Of a stretch of 64,000 nt of DNA, positions 35,043-45,717 are shown piece by piece; the stretch's first letter is position 1, and every line of letters begins with the position of its first letter. The translations under genes and the position numbers were made by a program. The notes beneath the pieces are model-generated. The model had not been told where the DNA came from and searched no databases. It saw nothing but the letters and a program-made list of their open reading frames with translations. This DNA is from Geranomyces variabilis (Eukaryota > Chytridiomycota > Chytridiomycetes > Spizellomycetales > Powellomycetaceae), in NCBI GenBank assembly GCA_027603065.1, contig JADGJP010000040.1:154630-218629 (forward strand), read 5' to 3'.

Positions 35043-35460
35043 CAGGTTATAGCAGATAAAAGTTAAGCTGAGTAATATAGGTCTTTTGCGGTTTCTTTTG
35101 CCTACTTTGTCCAGCCTTGCTCGCCGCGGACGTAAGCAGTCGGGCGATGAGTCATGATGAGCCGATCTGGCAAAGGACGAGTGTTCGTGGTAAATCAAAG
35201 CACCCCATATAATAGCATATGTTATATAGCAAGCGGGCAAGAGTGAGCTTCTGGCCACTACACCTCACGTCTAAAGTATATAACTGGTAATCCTACAGCG
35301 TGCATGCCAAACGCCCTTCCCACAAGTCAGACCGACGTGGCTGTGCAGCAATATGCTGACATAAAGGTCCGTGAAGCGGAGTCGGGCAGTCGACAGCTTC
35401 GTTGGCCAGCCGATACAAGCCGTAGCATCCTTTTCTACAATCATAGTGCATCTTACATCC
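35043..35460. promoter_or_regulatory. Bidirectional promoter, CCDC148 / CSPP1-like
   Basis: 418 bases between divergent ATGs of two putative cilium genes. It contains a TATATAA at 35277-35283 facing the plus-strand gene, other A/T boxes, and a TGAGTCA at 35148. A short open frame from 35304 is out of frame with the spliced downstream exons and is not taken as coding. Confidence 0.45.
35277..35283 (+). promoter_or_regulatory. TATA box of the CSPP1/CCDC66-like gene
   Basis: TATATAA, 178 bases before the ATG at 35461. Sequence match only. Confidence 0.35.
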
Positions 35461-37634
35461 ATGGTTCGCGCATGGCAAAGTCAGGTACTGCACCCTTGTT
35501 TCTGACATCAAGCGTCACTTAATGCTTGTTAGGTTAATTGACGAAATAACACAACAGGACCGCGAGGAGGCCCGACAAGAATGGCTGCAAGACCTAGGTA
35601 TGGACCGCTAGCATTGTCCGCAATATTAAAAACAGCATCAGCTCTTAATTTACGAGGTTCCATATAGCAATCCAGACACGAGAACAGCAGGAGAAAAAGC
35701 AGCTTGAAGCCGCGCAGCGGAAAGGGTCCATGGCCGTAAGACAAACGCAACTTCGGTAGTCATCTTGGCAGCCGCGGAATTTCAACTGATCCGGCCGAAA
35801 CATTGCATAGAGCTATAGTGGTGTTTCTGAGTCATCCGGCACTGGAAAAGCGGTTCCCGATTCTGTGAGTTCGATGGCGGGTAGCGGTTACCGTTCCGTG
35901 ACATGACTGACAGCCGGTCTCGCTGCGCCAGAAATCATTAGAAAGTCTCAATCTAATAAGTACCGACCGCAAAACGCATTTCCCAAGTCGCAACTCAGGT
36001 ACTTGCAAAATTCGGGCGCTGGAATTGGGAACCGGTAATTGATTCTTGGATTGATACACAGGCCCCGTCACGCGAAGACTATCTCACTGCCCGGCGGTAG
36101 AGACTGGTGACTTTTTCTGGGGCTCCCGTCTCCTGGGAGGAGGTGGCGCTCCTATTCGGGATCGCCACGGACATGTGAGCACATCCCGGGTACGTCCGCA
36201 GTCTAGGTCGGACGACGATGGAGATGATCGTCAACAGGCAGCACCTATCGCCATTTCTGCCGAGCCCGCTGTCGCACCTCCCACGATATCCCGCACAAAC
36301 AGCAATTTTGTGGCCCCCTCTCGGTCTGGTTCTCTGCACGGGCGTGCAAAGACCGTATTCGGAGGCGACAATCCAGATGACGAACGCCGGCGTGCTGCGG
36401 CTCTTGAATGGCAAGCGATATTGAAGGAGCAGATCGCCGAAAAGAAGCAGCGCGACAAGGCTGAAAAGGCAAAGCTTCTCGAAGAAGAACGGAAGCAAAT
36501 GGAGACCGCTGCAAACAGTTTTACACGGGAGGGCGGGGGTGATCCGCCGCTTCCGAAGAACACAGCTTCCAGCTCCCTTTCGGTGAACTTTCTACTTGAG
36601 GATCCAAAGCAGTCTTCGAAAAGCACAGTCCCGCAGCGCATTCAGCGCTCGTTAAAAAATCATCCATCACATGAATCCGGTTGCCCGTCAGGCCTCGTGC
36701 GCAGTGCGTCAACTGCCTCCAAAATTCCTCGCTTTAGGCGGCCATCCGCAGCCCAGCCGCCCGCGCCGCAACCTCCACCACCGCCGTCACGTCTGATGCC
36801 GCCTACACGACGACCTTCGCAAGCCATTACGCAACCACCCATGCCCCCTAAGCGATTGCCTGCACTTACACATCCAGCGCGCCCGCCGCCTACGTCCCCG
36901 CCAACGAATCCAGCCCTGCAACGCAGGCGCGGAACGGGCAGCGCGGCAACAGCAAACTCGTCAAGCTCAGGAAGCGCTCCTCGAAATCCAAAGGCACGCC
37001 CAGATAATGTGCCGGACAACTCCCGTCGGAATGATCATTCCCACGTCTCGCGAACCCAGTTACGCTCCGAATCTCCGCCGCTTCCGGCGCAGCTAAAGCG
37101 ACAGACACATATTACCCCGCATCCGCCACCAGAGCCTGCGTCGCATTACAACCAGCAACAGCACCATCGTGTGCACCGTCGGAAAGAGCCTGGTGGATCT
37201 CGAGCCCAGCCAGCACCTGCCGAGCGCAAGCCTTTGGGTGAAGCGATAAAGCATGATCCATCCTGGCGGTCATCATCTCCACCATTGAAGAGCGCTGGAG
37301 TTTATGTTTTACCCCCGGAATATGACCAAACTGATAGTCCGTTCGCACAACCATTTGAACGCCGAACTGCCAAGGCAAGCGAGGTAGAATTTGAGGAAGG
37401 AATGCCTGTAATTTTTTTCAGCGTACTCTTGCTCACATACCTTCCTAGCCCACGCAATCTTTTCCACGCCGATCTGACGCTACACAAACTCGAGGGCGAG
37501 AGTCACAATTTTCTTCTTCAGCGTCAGCCGCCCTTGATCAACTGCGCAGCTTCTCGTGTCTTTTGATGGAAGAACAACGCCAACTAGTCGCGGACATGCA
37601 TGCCGTGCCAGCAACTGTACAGGCTATTGATTGA
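35461..37634 (+). CDS. CSPP1/CCDC66-like coiled-coil, probable basal-body or axoneme protein
   Basis: Seven exons (35461-35484, 35558-35597, 35668-35735, 35811-35864, 35932-35998, 36062-37407, 37449-37634) give 594 aa. The first exons code MVRAWQSQ-DREEARQEWLQDL and a Gln/Lys-rich helix; a second helix near residue 170 reads EWQAILKEQIAEKKQRDKAEK, the kind of Trp-containing charged repeat found in CSPP1 and CCDC66. The middle is Pro/Arg/Ser-rich and disordered. After a 41-nt intron the end reads ALDQLRSFSCLLMEEQRQL. CSPP1 and CCDC66 localise to centrosomes and cilia. Family level is moderate because the evidence is short repeats plus architecture; the divergent partner CCDC148 supports a ciliary role. 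Confidence 0.6.
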
Positions 37635-37939
37635 AAGCTTAGATGTTCTTGGCTACCGAGTCTGAAGGGATGGTTTTGGCGCACTATATCTTATTTGAAT
37701 TTATGTAACTTGCGCTTTTATCACGATCGTTGCCTGTCGATTTTGAGCGTGAGCAAGGCCGAGTTGTGTGTGACTCACAGTGACGAACTTAGGGACGATG
37801 GAGGGAAGTAACGAGACTGCCTCTCGGCGGCCAACGTCGGAGAGAGAGAAAAAGCGAGAGGTAACCTTATTATCTAAAGTTCTGTATATACTTCATAAAC
37901 ATCAAATTTTCATTCCGCGCCCACGTTGATTCAATTCCG
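37635..37939. other. Convergent intergenic region
   Basis: About 300 bases between two convergent stop codons, holding A/T-rich sequence (TCTGTATATACTTC) that may contain polyadenylation signals. No gene seen. Confidence 0.4.
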
Positions 37940-40848
37940 CTAAGGTCCCCCTCCCTCCAAATCCTCGAGCATTTCATCCGTCGGATTTGAAATTCGATGA
38001 AAAGCAATCCCTGAACGGTCTGTGTCTGTCAGCACATTTGATGCCAGCACCTGTGATCCAGCAGGTCCGGCGGCGGAAATATTTTGCGCCGACAGACCAG
38101 TTTTGTGCTCGCCCAACCGCATTTCCAAGTGTCGTACGCGCTGCCGAGCGGACTGCAGCTCCGCCTTCAATCGATCAATGCTAAGCCCATGACCAGCAAG
38201 GCTGGTGATGCCGTCAATGACTGAAAGACCGAACAGCCCAGACACTCCTCTCGAATCGCCATCCGCGTGACCGCCGGCGCGGCGCTTGTACAGAAAGAGA
38301 GTATTTCTGCCCAAAAAAACCAATTAGATGGCCATGCCGGTAAGCGAAGAGACATGTGCCACTTACAGCAATAGGTAGTGCACGGTGCCCCGTGCTAACA
38401 GTGCCAAGTTTGTAATTGATGCCAAAAACGGCGACAAGTGCCATCCATCCCGTTGCAAGATCAAGATTTCAATGCAAACTTGCGGAGAACGACCAACGAT
38501 AAAAGCTGCAAACGTACAGAATCTGCGGATCCATTAATCGCTGCACAATCATCGCGCTCAACCCTGCGCAAATACCTTAGCGCCGCGCATCCTTTTGGAG
38601 AGAACGGTGCTTGCGTATAGGTGAGCGTCTCGCCGATTTTGCTTGCTAAAATCTCTACCAGCTCCGGATTCAGCACAGATATCATTAAAACCGGCGGCAG
38701 GGCGCTCGAATTTGCCTCAGCCCATCGCCGAACGGAAGATTGCTGGAGCTCTAATTTGGTGTGTCAATGGGACAGCAATCAGTTAAACTCGAAGACATGG
38801 GCTTACCGTAGTACAGGAAGAGGATTACAATGCCCACTTGTAGAGCAAGCTGTACAGAAAAAGCCGTGATGGCCACAGCGAAATAATAAGGATGCGGATC
38901 CTGTACTAGGAGCCTTATGAACATAATGTCGAGGATCTGTAAGCCCAGCGTGGCCGCATGGTCAGCTTGGTGACAAGCAGGCTGGTCGCTTTTACGGAAG
39001 AAAACCGGTACCAGCTCAATGACCGCGCCTACAGCGTTTGGGATCACTTGCACGTGGGCAAGAGGATACTTGCGCTTGGCCCAAAAGTATGCAACGCCAG
39101 TTATGAAAATCGCGCCGAGCCAGACCGAGATCAAAACAACATTAGATCGAAAAAGGTCCATTATGGTGTCCTCTAAGAGAAAATCTTGTCAAAAGGAAAG
39201 TAATAGTAACTGGCCAGCAAGGAAAAGCGCTGAAGCTTACCGAATCCAGCCTTCCCGCACACCAGCCGTCCATCGGGCGCCGTGCGAGTCCCTGCGGGAC
39301 ATCCAAGGCATACAATCGCACCCGGCTGATCAGCGGCTGAAGAACTGAGCTGTGATGTCGCTGAAGAATAAGTTCCCGGGGCACAAGGCGCACAAGCGTT
39401 TCCGGTGCCCATGGTGCCTGAAAACGATCCCGGTGGGCACGGAGTGCATATGCCCGCGCTCTGTGGCTCGGTTCCAGGTGGGCAGACGGTTGCTTCAACT
39501 TCAGTGCAGACGTGAAAGGTGCTTTGTCCCGGGTTTTGACAGAAATGCAGTGAAGGCGCCGTCCAGTTCAAACCATAGATGTCATGATCTCCTGCTAAGG
39601 AGGCAAGCGCCCACTGCATATAAGAGTTGTCGGACATGGGAGATGAGCTAGGGTTTGCTGCTAGCGAGTTTGTATCGTTGAGAACTGCAACGGTCTTGGC
39701 TAACGCTACTGGGTCGATGTTCCCGACGCCAAGTTGACTTGGATTTAAACGTGTGAGACATGAAGCTTTACTAGCTCAGGGATTAGCGTAGTGAGCCTAC
39801 CTAGGCCAGACTAGCCGGTTCACTTCACGCATCATCCAAAGCTGATGGGGCCCGTGATCACTAAACATATTGACACATTCGAGTTCGTGATCGCGGCAGT
39901 ACATCCAGCCCCTTGCAGTAGCACGCAAAAAGCGCCGAGTAATGTTTTGATTGTACGGCACGGCCAGCCACTCGGATGAAGCAAACACATTGTCCTCCAG
40001 CATGGCGGTCCCGAGGTCTTCAAAATCGAAGATATTCAGCTCTGAAGGCTGGAAAAGCACGCCGGTGTTTGGATTCACAACCTCGTACAGTTGTGCCAAC
40101 TCGTTGTATACGAGTACGCTGACCGCGGCCACACGGCTGTCATCCGTTGCAAAAAGCTTGTATGGAGTGAACCCTTGCTGCCGCTAATCTGCATGCGTTA
40201 GGAAATTCTGCCCACTCTCGAAGATCTTCTTCCCGACGTACGATTGTAACATTGTGCATGCCATATTTGGTGATGGCCGCTCTTGCGGACATATCGTTTA
40301 GTGAGCCGACAAAGAGGGAAACGCTCTTATTATCCAAATCGCGAAAATCTTGGATGTCGCCGCGCAATTCAGTAACCAGACGGGAGCCCGTCCTTTGGAA
40401 GTGCTGCATGATGACCGTGACATTGCTGCCGCCTGAGTGAGCATTAACTACCTTGGACGTCCAAGAGTTTCCCAATACAGCACGGCTGTTAGAAGCAAGA
40501 TATGAGCAATAATGCCGTTTCAGGAAGGAATTGATGTTTTCCATACCCCTCTGAAACTTCTGACAGCCCATCAAACGTAGGATCTCCTTGGCGAATCTGC
40601 ACCCCCAAACACTCGTCCGCGTAGTATCCCATTGATGAAGCCTAAAAATTTGCGCCCAGAAAGCGCGTCAAGAAAACTGTCCCAGGAACACCACACCGCC
40701 GGGTACCTCGTACCGCCTGAAACCCTGCGAACTGGGCTTGCCATGACCAGTTCAACTGGAGCGAAACTTTGTCCGTCACACTGCATGTTAATGCTAGCCC
40801 GCCTCCCGCTAGAAGGCAGAGCGCACCGAGAGCGAAAGCAGTTTGCAT
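37940..40848 (-). CDS. Predicted surface protein: NMT1/THI5-like binding domain, Cys-rich module, membrane segments, coiled coil
   Basis: Nine exons (40848-40714, 40641-40565, 40485-40242, 40183-39801, 39737-39241, 39172-38807, 38750-38576, 38522-38367, 38306-37940) give 799 aa. Residues 1-22 form a signal peptide (ALGALCLLAGGGLA). An NMT1/THI5-type substrate-binding domain follows (about 25-330): VSLQLNWSWQAQFAGFQ, MGYYADECLGVQIRQGDPT, QQGFTPYKLF, AVSVLVYNELAQ, FEDLGTAML, GVGNIDPVALAKTV. It lacks the CCCFC signature of the yeast HMP-P synthase. A module with ten Cys (about 345-445) matches GCC2/GCC3 (CTPCPPGSFSG; CAPCAPGTYS). A clear membrane segment begins near 455 (VVLISVWLGAIFITGVAY), with three to five more hydrophobic stretches, and a C-terminal heptad region (RLKAELQSARQRVRHLEMRL). 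Such a layout suggests a ligand-binding surface receptor; the ligand is unknown. Confidence 0.78.
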
Positions 40849-41346
40849 TTTTGTCAAGGATAAGATTTTTAAGTCCGCACGATTGAAATTTGGGTGGCTA
40901 CAGCTATTTTTAGACAAAAAGCGGGAAAATGTGATTCAGCAAGGACTCTTCCGGTCAGTGACGAACAATTACTATCATATAATTTCCGGCGGTAGACGAA
41001 CAGTCGCCGGCCGCCCTCCGATTCATGCTATCTGAGGTTGCCGCTGACCGATGCGAACATGTAAATGAATAATATATCCAGTGCGCGCTTTTTGTCGTCA
41101 GCAATTGCAACGAATTTTCGACAGGTTATGAGTCATCACAGCATCTTGGTTTTTTTTGTTTGCTGCTCCCCGGTGAATGATTTTGTTTTTGGTTCACCAG
41201 CTTAACATCGTTCCAGCATATAGTAGAATCGATTGACACTGAGTCACGAGTTTTTCTTCACAAGTTTCTGGTTTTGTTCCCCCACAAATTGACGGTAGTG
41301 TTCGAACATTTTTCATTTCATTGGTACATTGTTTGCAAGCAGGATC
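40849..41346. promoter_or_regulatory. Upstream region of the NMT1-domain gene
   Basis: About 500 A/T-rich bases between tandem minus-strand genes. Two TGAGTCA sites (41129-41135 and 41240-41246) lie 280 and 390 bases before the start of the receptor-like gene. No gene seen. Confidence 0.4.
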
Positions 41347-42168
41347 TCATATTTTGCCGAACTCGCGCAGGACCGCCAACAGTGGCTCGGCGCGCTCAAA
41401 GGCTTGCGCGGGAACGACTGCCACCGCGGCTCCAAACGCCACTGGCCCTCGCGCAAGCCGTCTGGCAACCACAGGAAACGCCGTTAATGCTTCACCACTA
41501 CCTCCAGCGCCACCACTACTTGTCCGCGGCGTCTTTACCCGCTTCCGCGCTGGCGCCGAGAACACGGTTGGCGTTTCGCTCTCCTCCGGTTCGGATTCGG
41601 ACTCGGGTAAAATGTACACGGAACGCAGCCGGATCGGGCGATGAAACGTACTTCCTGTATTCTGCACCTCGACATGTGGTGCGGTGCGAGGGTGTGTTGC
41701 GGCCCACATCGAGTCAGTAGCCGTACGTCGGAGATACAGCTGGTGGCGGACGTACTCGCGCTCGCGATTGCGGAGTCGCTTTTCAGCGTACTCGTGAGAA
41801 CGGTGGCGAATGATGTACGCTTCGTCCGCGAGTTCCTGGGGCTTTCAAAGATACCATGTCAGCAACGGACGCGGAAGAAAGGCATATGCGCTTCTCACCT
41901 GCACTGGGCCCTCAGATGGGAATTTTTCTTTAATCCGTGTAGTTAACTCGTGGCTTGCTATAACGGAGACGTCCGGCGTTTCGATTGCGTCTACTGGCTT
42001 TTGTTCGGACGCCGGTGCAGGAACTGCAGACGGGTAGATCGTGCACCGAGCCAAGGACGCACCAGGCGGGCTAAGGAAAAGCAACGTTGAGGCCTTGACC
42101 GGCGGATGGGCTGGCAATGAACGCGGATGCAATGCAGGACGATGAATCAGAGAAAGGGGACAGCGCAT
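41347..42168 (-). CDS. PEHE-like (MSL1/NSL1-type) nuclear protein, 254 aa
   Basis: Exons 42168-41899 and 41841-41347, with a 57-nt intron. The N-terminus is Pro/Leu-rich and disordered. Across the intron junction the sequence reads IKEKFPSEGPVQ-PQELADEAY, then IIRHRSHEYAEKRLRNRERE and VRHQLYLRR. The order acidic-D-E-x-hydrophobic, RH, then a highly charged helix resembles the PEHE domain that binds MYST acetyltransferases in MSL1 and NSL1. The tail has a Ser/Glu run (PESESEPEESE) and an Ala-rich end. A role in histone acetylation would follow from the family, but the match is short. The start lies only 21 bases after the stop of the HAD gene on the same strand, so the promoter must overlap that gene's 3' end. 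Confidence 0.4.
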
Positions 42169-42189
42169 GGTATTGTGGCGGCGAGTGAA

Positions 42190-43282
42190 TCACAGCTTGT
42201 ATTTACGTGGTCCTATGGAGTCAAGAAGTGGGATCTCGACTAGCTTTTCTAACTGCTGCAGTGCTTCTCGTGATTTGCCCACAACAACACCTAAGACCAA
42301 AACGGTTAACTATGTGACTCGTCAGCACAGAGTGCGCAGCCTGACTTACGAACGGTAGCAAAGCCGAGCTCTTTTGCGGCTTTTAGATTTCTGAATAAAA
42401 ACAAGGCGCTTTGATTGAGCAACATCACATCAGTCAAAGCAATGATGAGCTGAACTCACGGGCCTATATCATCCACCATAATGGCGTCTTGCGGGAGTAC
42501 GCCAAGTCGGTCACACGCGTGTAGGAAAAACCTTGGGTCGGGTTTGCGCAAGCCCACAAGGGATGACTCTATGTAATCATCGCCGAACAGCTCCATGACT
42601 TGCGCTGGTGGCTTGCCAAATTCGGACGAGTCTTCGAACTGAAAGTTGTTCGTAAGGGCGGCAACTTTAAATTTACCGCAGGCTATCCAAGACGGTGCAG
42701 TAAGTGAGTCCTCTGACGACACGAATTCAAAATCCCGAAAGACGCGGGCAATTTTCTGTCATACCCTTCAGCTTCCGCACAGCGTCTAGCACGAGATCAT
42801 TGGGTTTCATAGCCTCCACCATCATAGCCGTAAAGAGCTCCTTGCCGTCGATCGGTACGGGTGGTATGTGCACAGCAGCTGAGGTGAAAACCTCGTGGTA
42901 AGGCTCACAGATTCTATAGCAGGTCAAGACCTGGACTCTTACGTTTTCCCTTCGACTTGAGCCACTGGTTATACGCTTTTCCGGTGACTGCTAAGTCGGA
43001 GCACTCTTTTCCAAATATCGGGTAGAACTCGCTCAAAGATAGCTCGCCACGTTCAAGTTTTTGAAAAGCACCATTTTCACCCCGCGCCTGACTGGCATGA
43101 ACCAGATTGAAACGTTAGTAGTCTGGATGCTATCGGCGTCTGCGGGTTTTGGCCGTGAGAACCTACATGGCTACGTTAAGGAAGTTTTCGGGCAGACCGG
43201 TTGCCTTTTCAAACTTGCGAATTCCCTGTAGCGGACTGTGCACGCAGACTCCTCCGATGTCGAAAATCACGGCCTTGTACAT
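42190..43282 (-). CDS. HAD superfamily hydrolase, ACAD10/EPHX2 N-terminal type
   Basis: Six exons (43282-43175, 43087-42943, 42878-42765, 42682-42460, 42390-42350, 42290-42190) give 243 aa. Motif I is FDIGGVCVHSP just after the ATG (MYKAVIFDIGG); note Gly where the second Asp of DxD normally stands, as in the EPHX2/ACAD10 type. The cap region reads GAFQKLERGELSLSEF, then PVPIDGKELFTAMM. Motif II is ALTNNF, motif III the Lys of LRKPDPRFF, and motif IV IMVDDIGPNLKAAKELGF. The family hydrolyses small phosphomonoesters; the loss of the second Asp may lower or change phosphatase activity. It is cytosolic or peroxisomal by analogy. Tandem with the PEHE-like gene, 21 bases apart. Confidence 0.88.
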
Positions 43283-43813
43283 TGTGCATGTGGGAGTTTG
43301 GGAAGGAAGTGCGTCAACGACGACACGGACAGGGAACGGTATGATAAAAGGCCGGTGGGCCGCGTCCCGCAGTCCCGGCAACAATTCCGGCTACCCGGTA
43401 ACAGGACCCAAATGTAACGAGCCAGCAGCTGCTTTGAGCCCGCACGAGTCTTCAATATTCCCACCGGCAGTCGAGCACTGCGATTTTACAATTATCCATA
43501 ATTTCCGGCATTCCCACTGGTCAGCATCCCTCTAAACGGGCGGGGTCAAGCGACCGGTATGCACTGATCAATCACGCTCATAGACCGAGTCGGTTTGCGG
43601 TGTCCAGAGCAAGCTCTGATACGAGCGGCCTTGCTGATTCAAGTCTCCGGCACTCTTGTGCACGAGAAACAGCGAGCGTTACAAATGGCAAATCAGAGAG
43701 AAGGTGCGCATTGGCGATGTAACACGGGCATGGATTTCCCATCCAGATATATGATACTTTATTGAGCCGGCGTACACGAAAGCGCTCGATTCGTTCGCGT
43801 ATCCTCTACCAAA
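43283..43813. other. Intergenic region upstream of the HAD gene
   Basis: About 530 bases between tandem minus-strand genes. No coding or RNA gene recognised; I examined a T-arm-like stretch near 43640 and rejected it. Confidence 0.4.
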
Positions 43814-44323
43814 TTACTGCTCCTCATCGGCGGCAGCGGTGGACGCGGCCGCTGCATCCCGGATCCAAAACGACTCTCCTCGCCGGACGCCAGTTGGTTG
43901 GTAGTTTCCCTAAAAGGCATTTACCGTTCAGTAATCTTATGTGGCAGGTGCCCGGCGTCTTCCATTAAATTACGTTGAAGGTCGAGCCAAAGTAGAAGAT
44001 AGCGGGCAGCGCAACTGTAAGCGCAAATCCGATTCCCATTGTCCGTCGGTTAAGCCTGTAGTAGGCATGCGTGTTTTCCTTCATGTGGTACCATTTTTCT
44101 TTTGAGGGAAATGGGAAAGGAGGTCAGCACCACATCATGCTTTAATAACTGGAGCTCAGGTGGGCATAAGTAGGTAGCAAGCTTTACCAATTGCCGGGTC
44201 CGTCTGCCAATCGCGAGGGAGAGTGGTCGTGGAGGAAGTGGTTAGCACCAGTCCAAGGAGACTTGGCGTTATCCAACAGCAGGTACTCACCAAGACGGGA
44301 GGGTATTTTCCGCCGCCACCCAT
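43814..44323 (-). CDS. NDUFB4-like complex I accessory subunit, 89 aa
   Basis: Four exons (44323-44291, 44203-44188, 44098-43974, 43909-43814), including a 16-nt micro-exon. The protein is MGGGGKYPPVL, then DPAIEKWYHMKENTH, a basic segment YYRLNRRT, one membrane helix (GIGFALTVALPAIFYFG) and GNYQPTGVRRGESFW, then an Ala-rich acidic tail. The order DPAxxKW-M-x-EN, basic patch, single helix and G-R-R-G-E-S matches the fungal NDUFB4/B15-like subunits of respiratory complex I. It would sit in the inner mitochondrial membrane. None of the exons is long enough to be noticed alone; the model rests on conserved block order and consistent phases. It shares a divergent promoter of about 360 bases with ETF-beta, another mitochondrial electron-transfer gene. 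Confidence 0.68.
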
Positions 44324-44686
44324 TGTTGATAAATCGCAAGAGGAGAAGAGGTTGGGGGAATGGGGAGAGCTCGGGAGCGGACGGGAAAGCTGGACGGGTG
44401 CCCGGCGACGACTGAAAGAAGTTGTCTGCTTTCCCAGCTGCTGCCCCGTTGCATTCGCTTTCTCCGCTGCGATCCCTAGCACCCGTAAGTACCCGCAGCC
44501 TTGGCCCATCTCGTTGACGGTCTTCCGCTCTCCCCAGTGCATCAGTATGGCAGCTCTTCGCTCGCACCCACGGCTGCGAAACCCCCTCTCTTGGATGAGG
44601 AGTAGAACTTGCGCTAATCTTCCGACCTGCCGCCTCGTTACCGTACACCCTCGTCTATTACTTCAGATAGCTCCTTTCATATCAGC
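44324..44686. promoter_or_regulatory. Divergent promoter NDUFB4-like / ETF-beta
   Basis: About 360 bases, C/T-rich on the plus strand. No TATA box was recognised. Both flanking genes are predicted mitochondrial redox components. Confidence 0.4.
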
Positions 44687-45717
44687 ATGTCTCTCAACCG
44701 CATTCTTGTGCCCGTGAAGCGGGTCATCGACTACGCCGTCAAAGTCCGCGTCACTGGTGGAAAGATTGACACCAATGTCAAGGTGCGCAAACGGGCCACC
44801 TCGCAAACAAAACACTTGCGAGGCATGCTGACCTTACTTGCGGCCCATCATTCCTCAGCACTCTATGAATCCTTTCGATGAGATTGCTGTGGAGCAGGCC
44901 GTCAGGATGCGGGAAGGAAAGCAGGTCAAGGAGGTCATCGCGATGACTGTCGGCCCGACAAAGTCGCTTGAGACCCTGCGCACCGCTTTGGCAATGGGTG
45001 CCGACCGCGCCATCCACGTCGAAACGCCGGAGGGTACCGAAGTTCTTCCTCTTCAGGTACGGGCTATGGGCCTTCTCTCTGAAAGAATTCGGGCCGCGTT
45101 GCTGACGCTTTTGTTGGCAAATCAGGTCGCCAAGCTTATCCGCGCCGTGGCTGAGAAGGAGAAGCCCGAAGTTGTTATTCTTGGCAAGCAGGCGATCGAT
45201 GACGACAGCTCGCAGACCGGTCAGATGCTTGCGGGACTTCTTGGATGGTCTCAGGCGACGTTTGCCAACAAAATTGCAGTCGCGGGTGACAAGCTCACGG
45301 TCGACCGTGAGGTTGACGGTGGCCTTGAGACCATCTCCACCAAGCTGCCAACCATCATCACCACTGACCTTCGGTATGTGGAGACTGGACATTTCGCTTG
45401 ATGCTGGTCACCACCTCTGACAAAAAGACGTTACCCAGCTTGAACGAGCCTCGCTACGCCACGTTGCCCAACATCATGAAGGCCAAGAAGAAGAAGGTCG
45501 ATAAGTTCACTCCCGCTGACCTCAAGGTTGACATCAAGGGTTCGATTGAGACCGTCAAAATTGAGGAGCCTGCTAAGCGGTCTGGCGGCAAGAAGGTCGA
45601 GTCCGTGGATGAGGTAGGCTTGTCTTCTCGTATTCACATGCGGCATCGCACACGCAACTAATGTTCCCTCTCCAAAAGCTTATTGAGAAGCTCAAGAACG
45701 AGGCGAAGGTTCTGTAA
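44687..45717 (+). CDS. ETFB: Electron transfer flavoprotein beta subunit
   Basis: Five exons (44687-44782, 44859-45056, 45126-45373, 45439-45613, 45679-45717) give 251 aa; human ETFB is 255. Sequence landmarks are [34 protein letters not shown], the AMP-site region [25 protein letters not shown], the ETF-beta signature [12 protein letters not shown], and [15 protein letters not shown]. In the mitochondrial matrix ETF takes electrons from acyl-CoA and related dehydrogenases and passes them to ETF-QO. The last exon is only 39 nt ([12 protein letters not shown]). The first two introns are at 44783-44858 and 45057-45125. Confidence 0.97.

Noticed and set aside
35304-35522. Plus-strand frame starting MPNALPTSQTDV
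   Set aside because: Splicing this frame to the next exon breaks the frame of the conserved charged helix; the frame starting at 35461 fits all later exons.
43600-43680. tRNA-like T-arm (TTCAAGT) in the intergenic region
   Set aside because: The flanking five bases cannot pair and no acceptor or anticodon arms fold around it.
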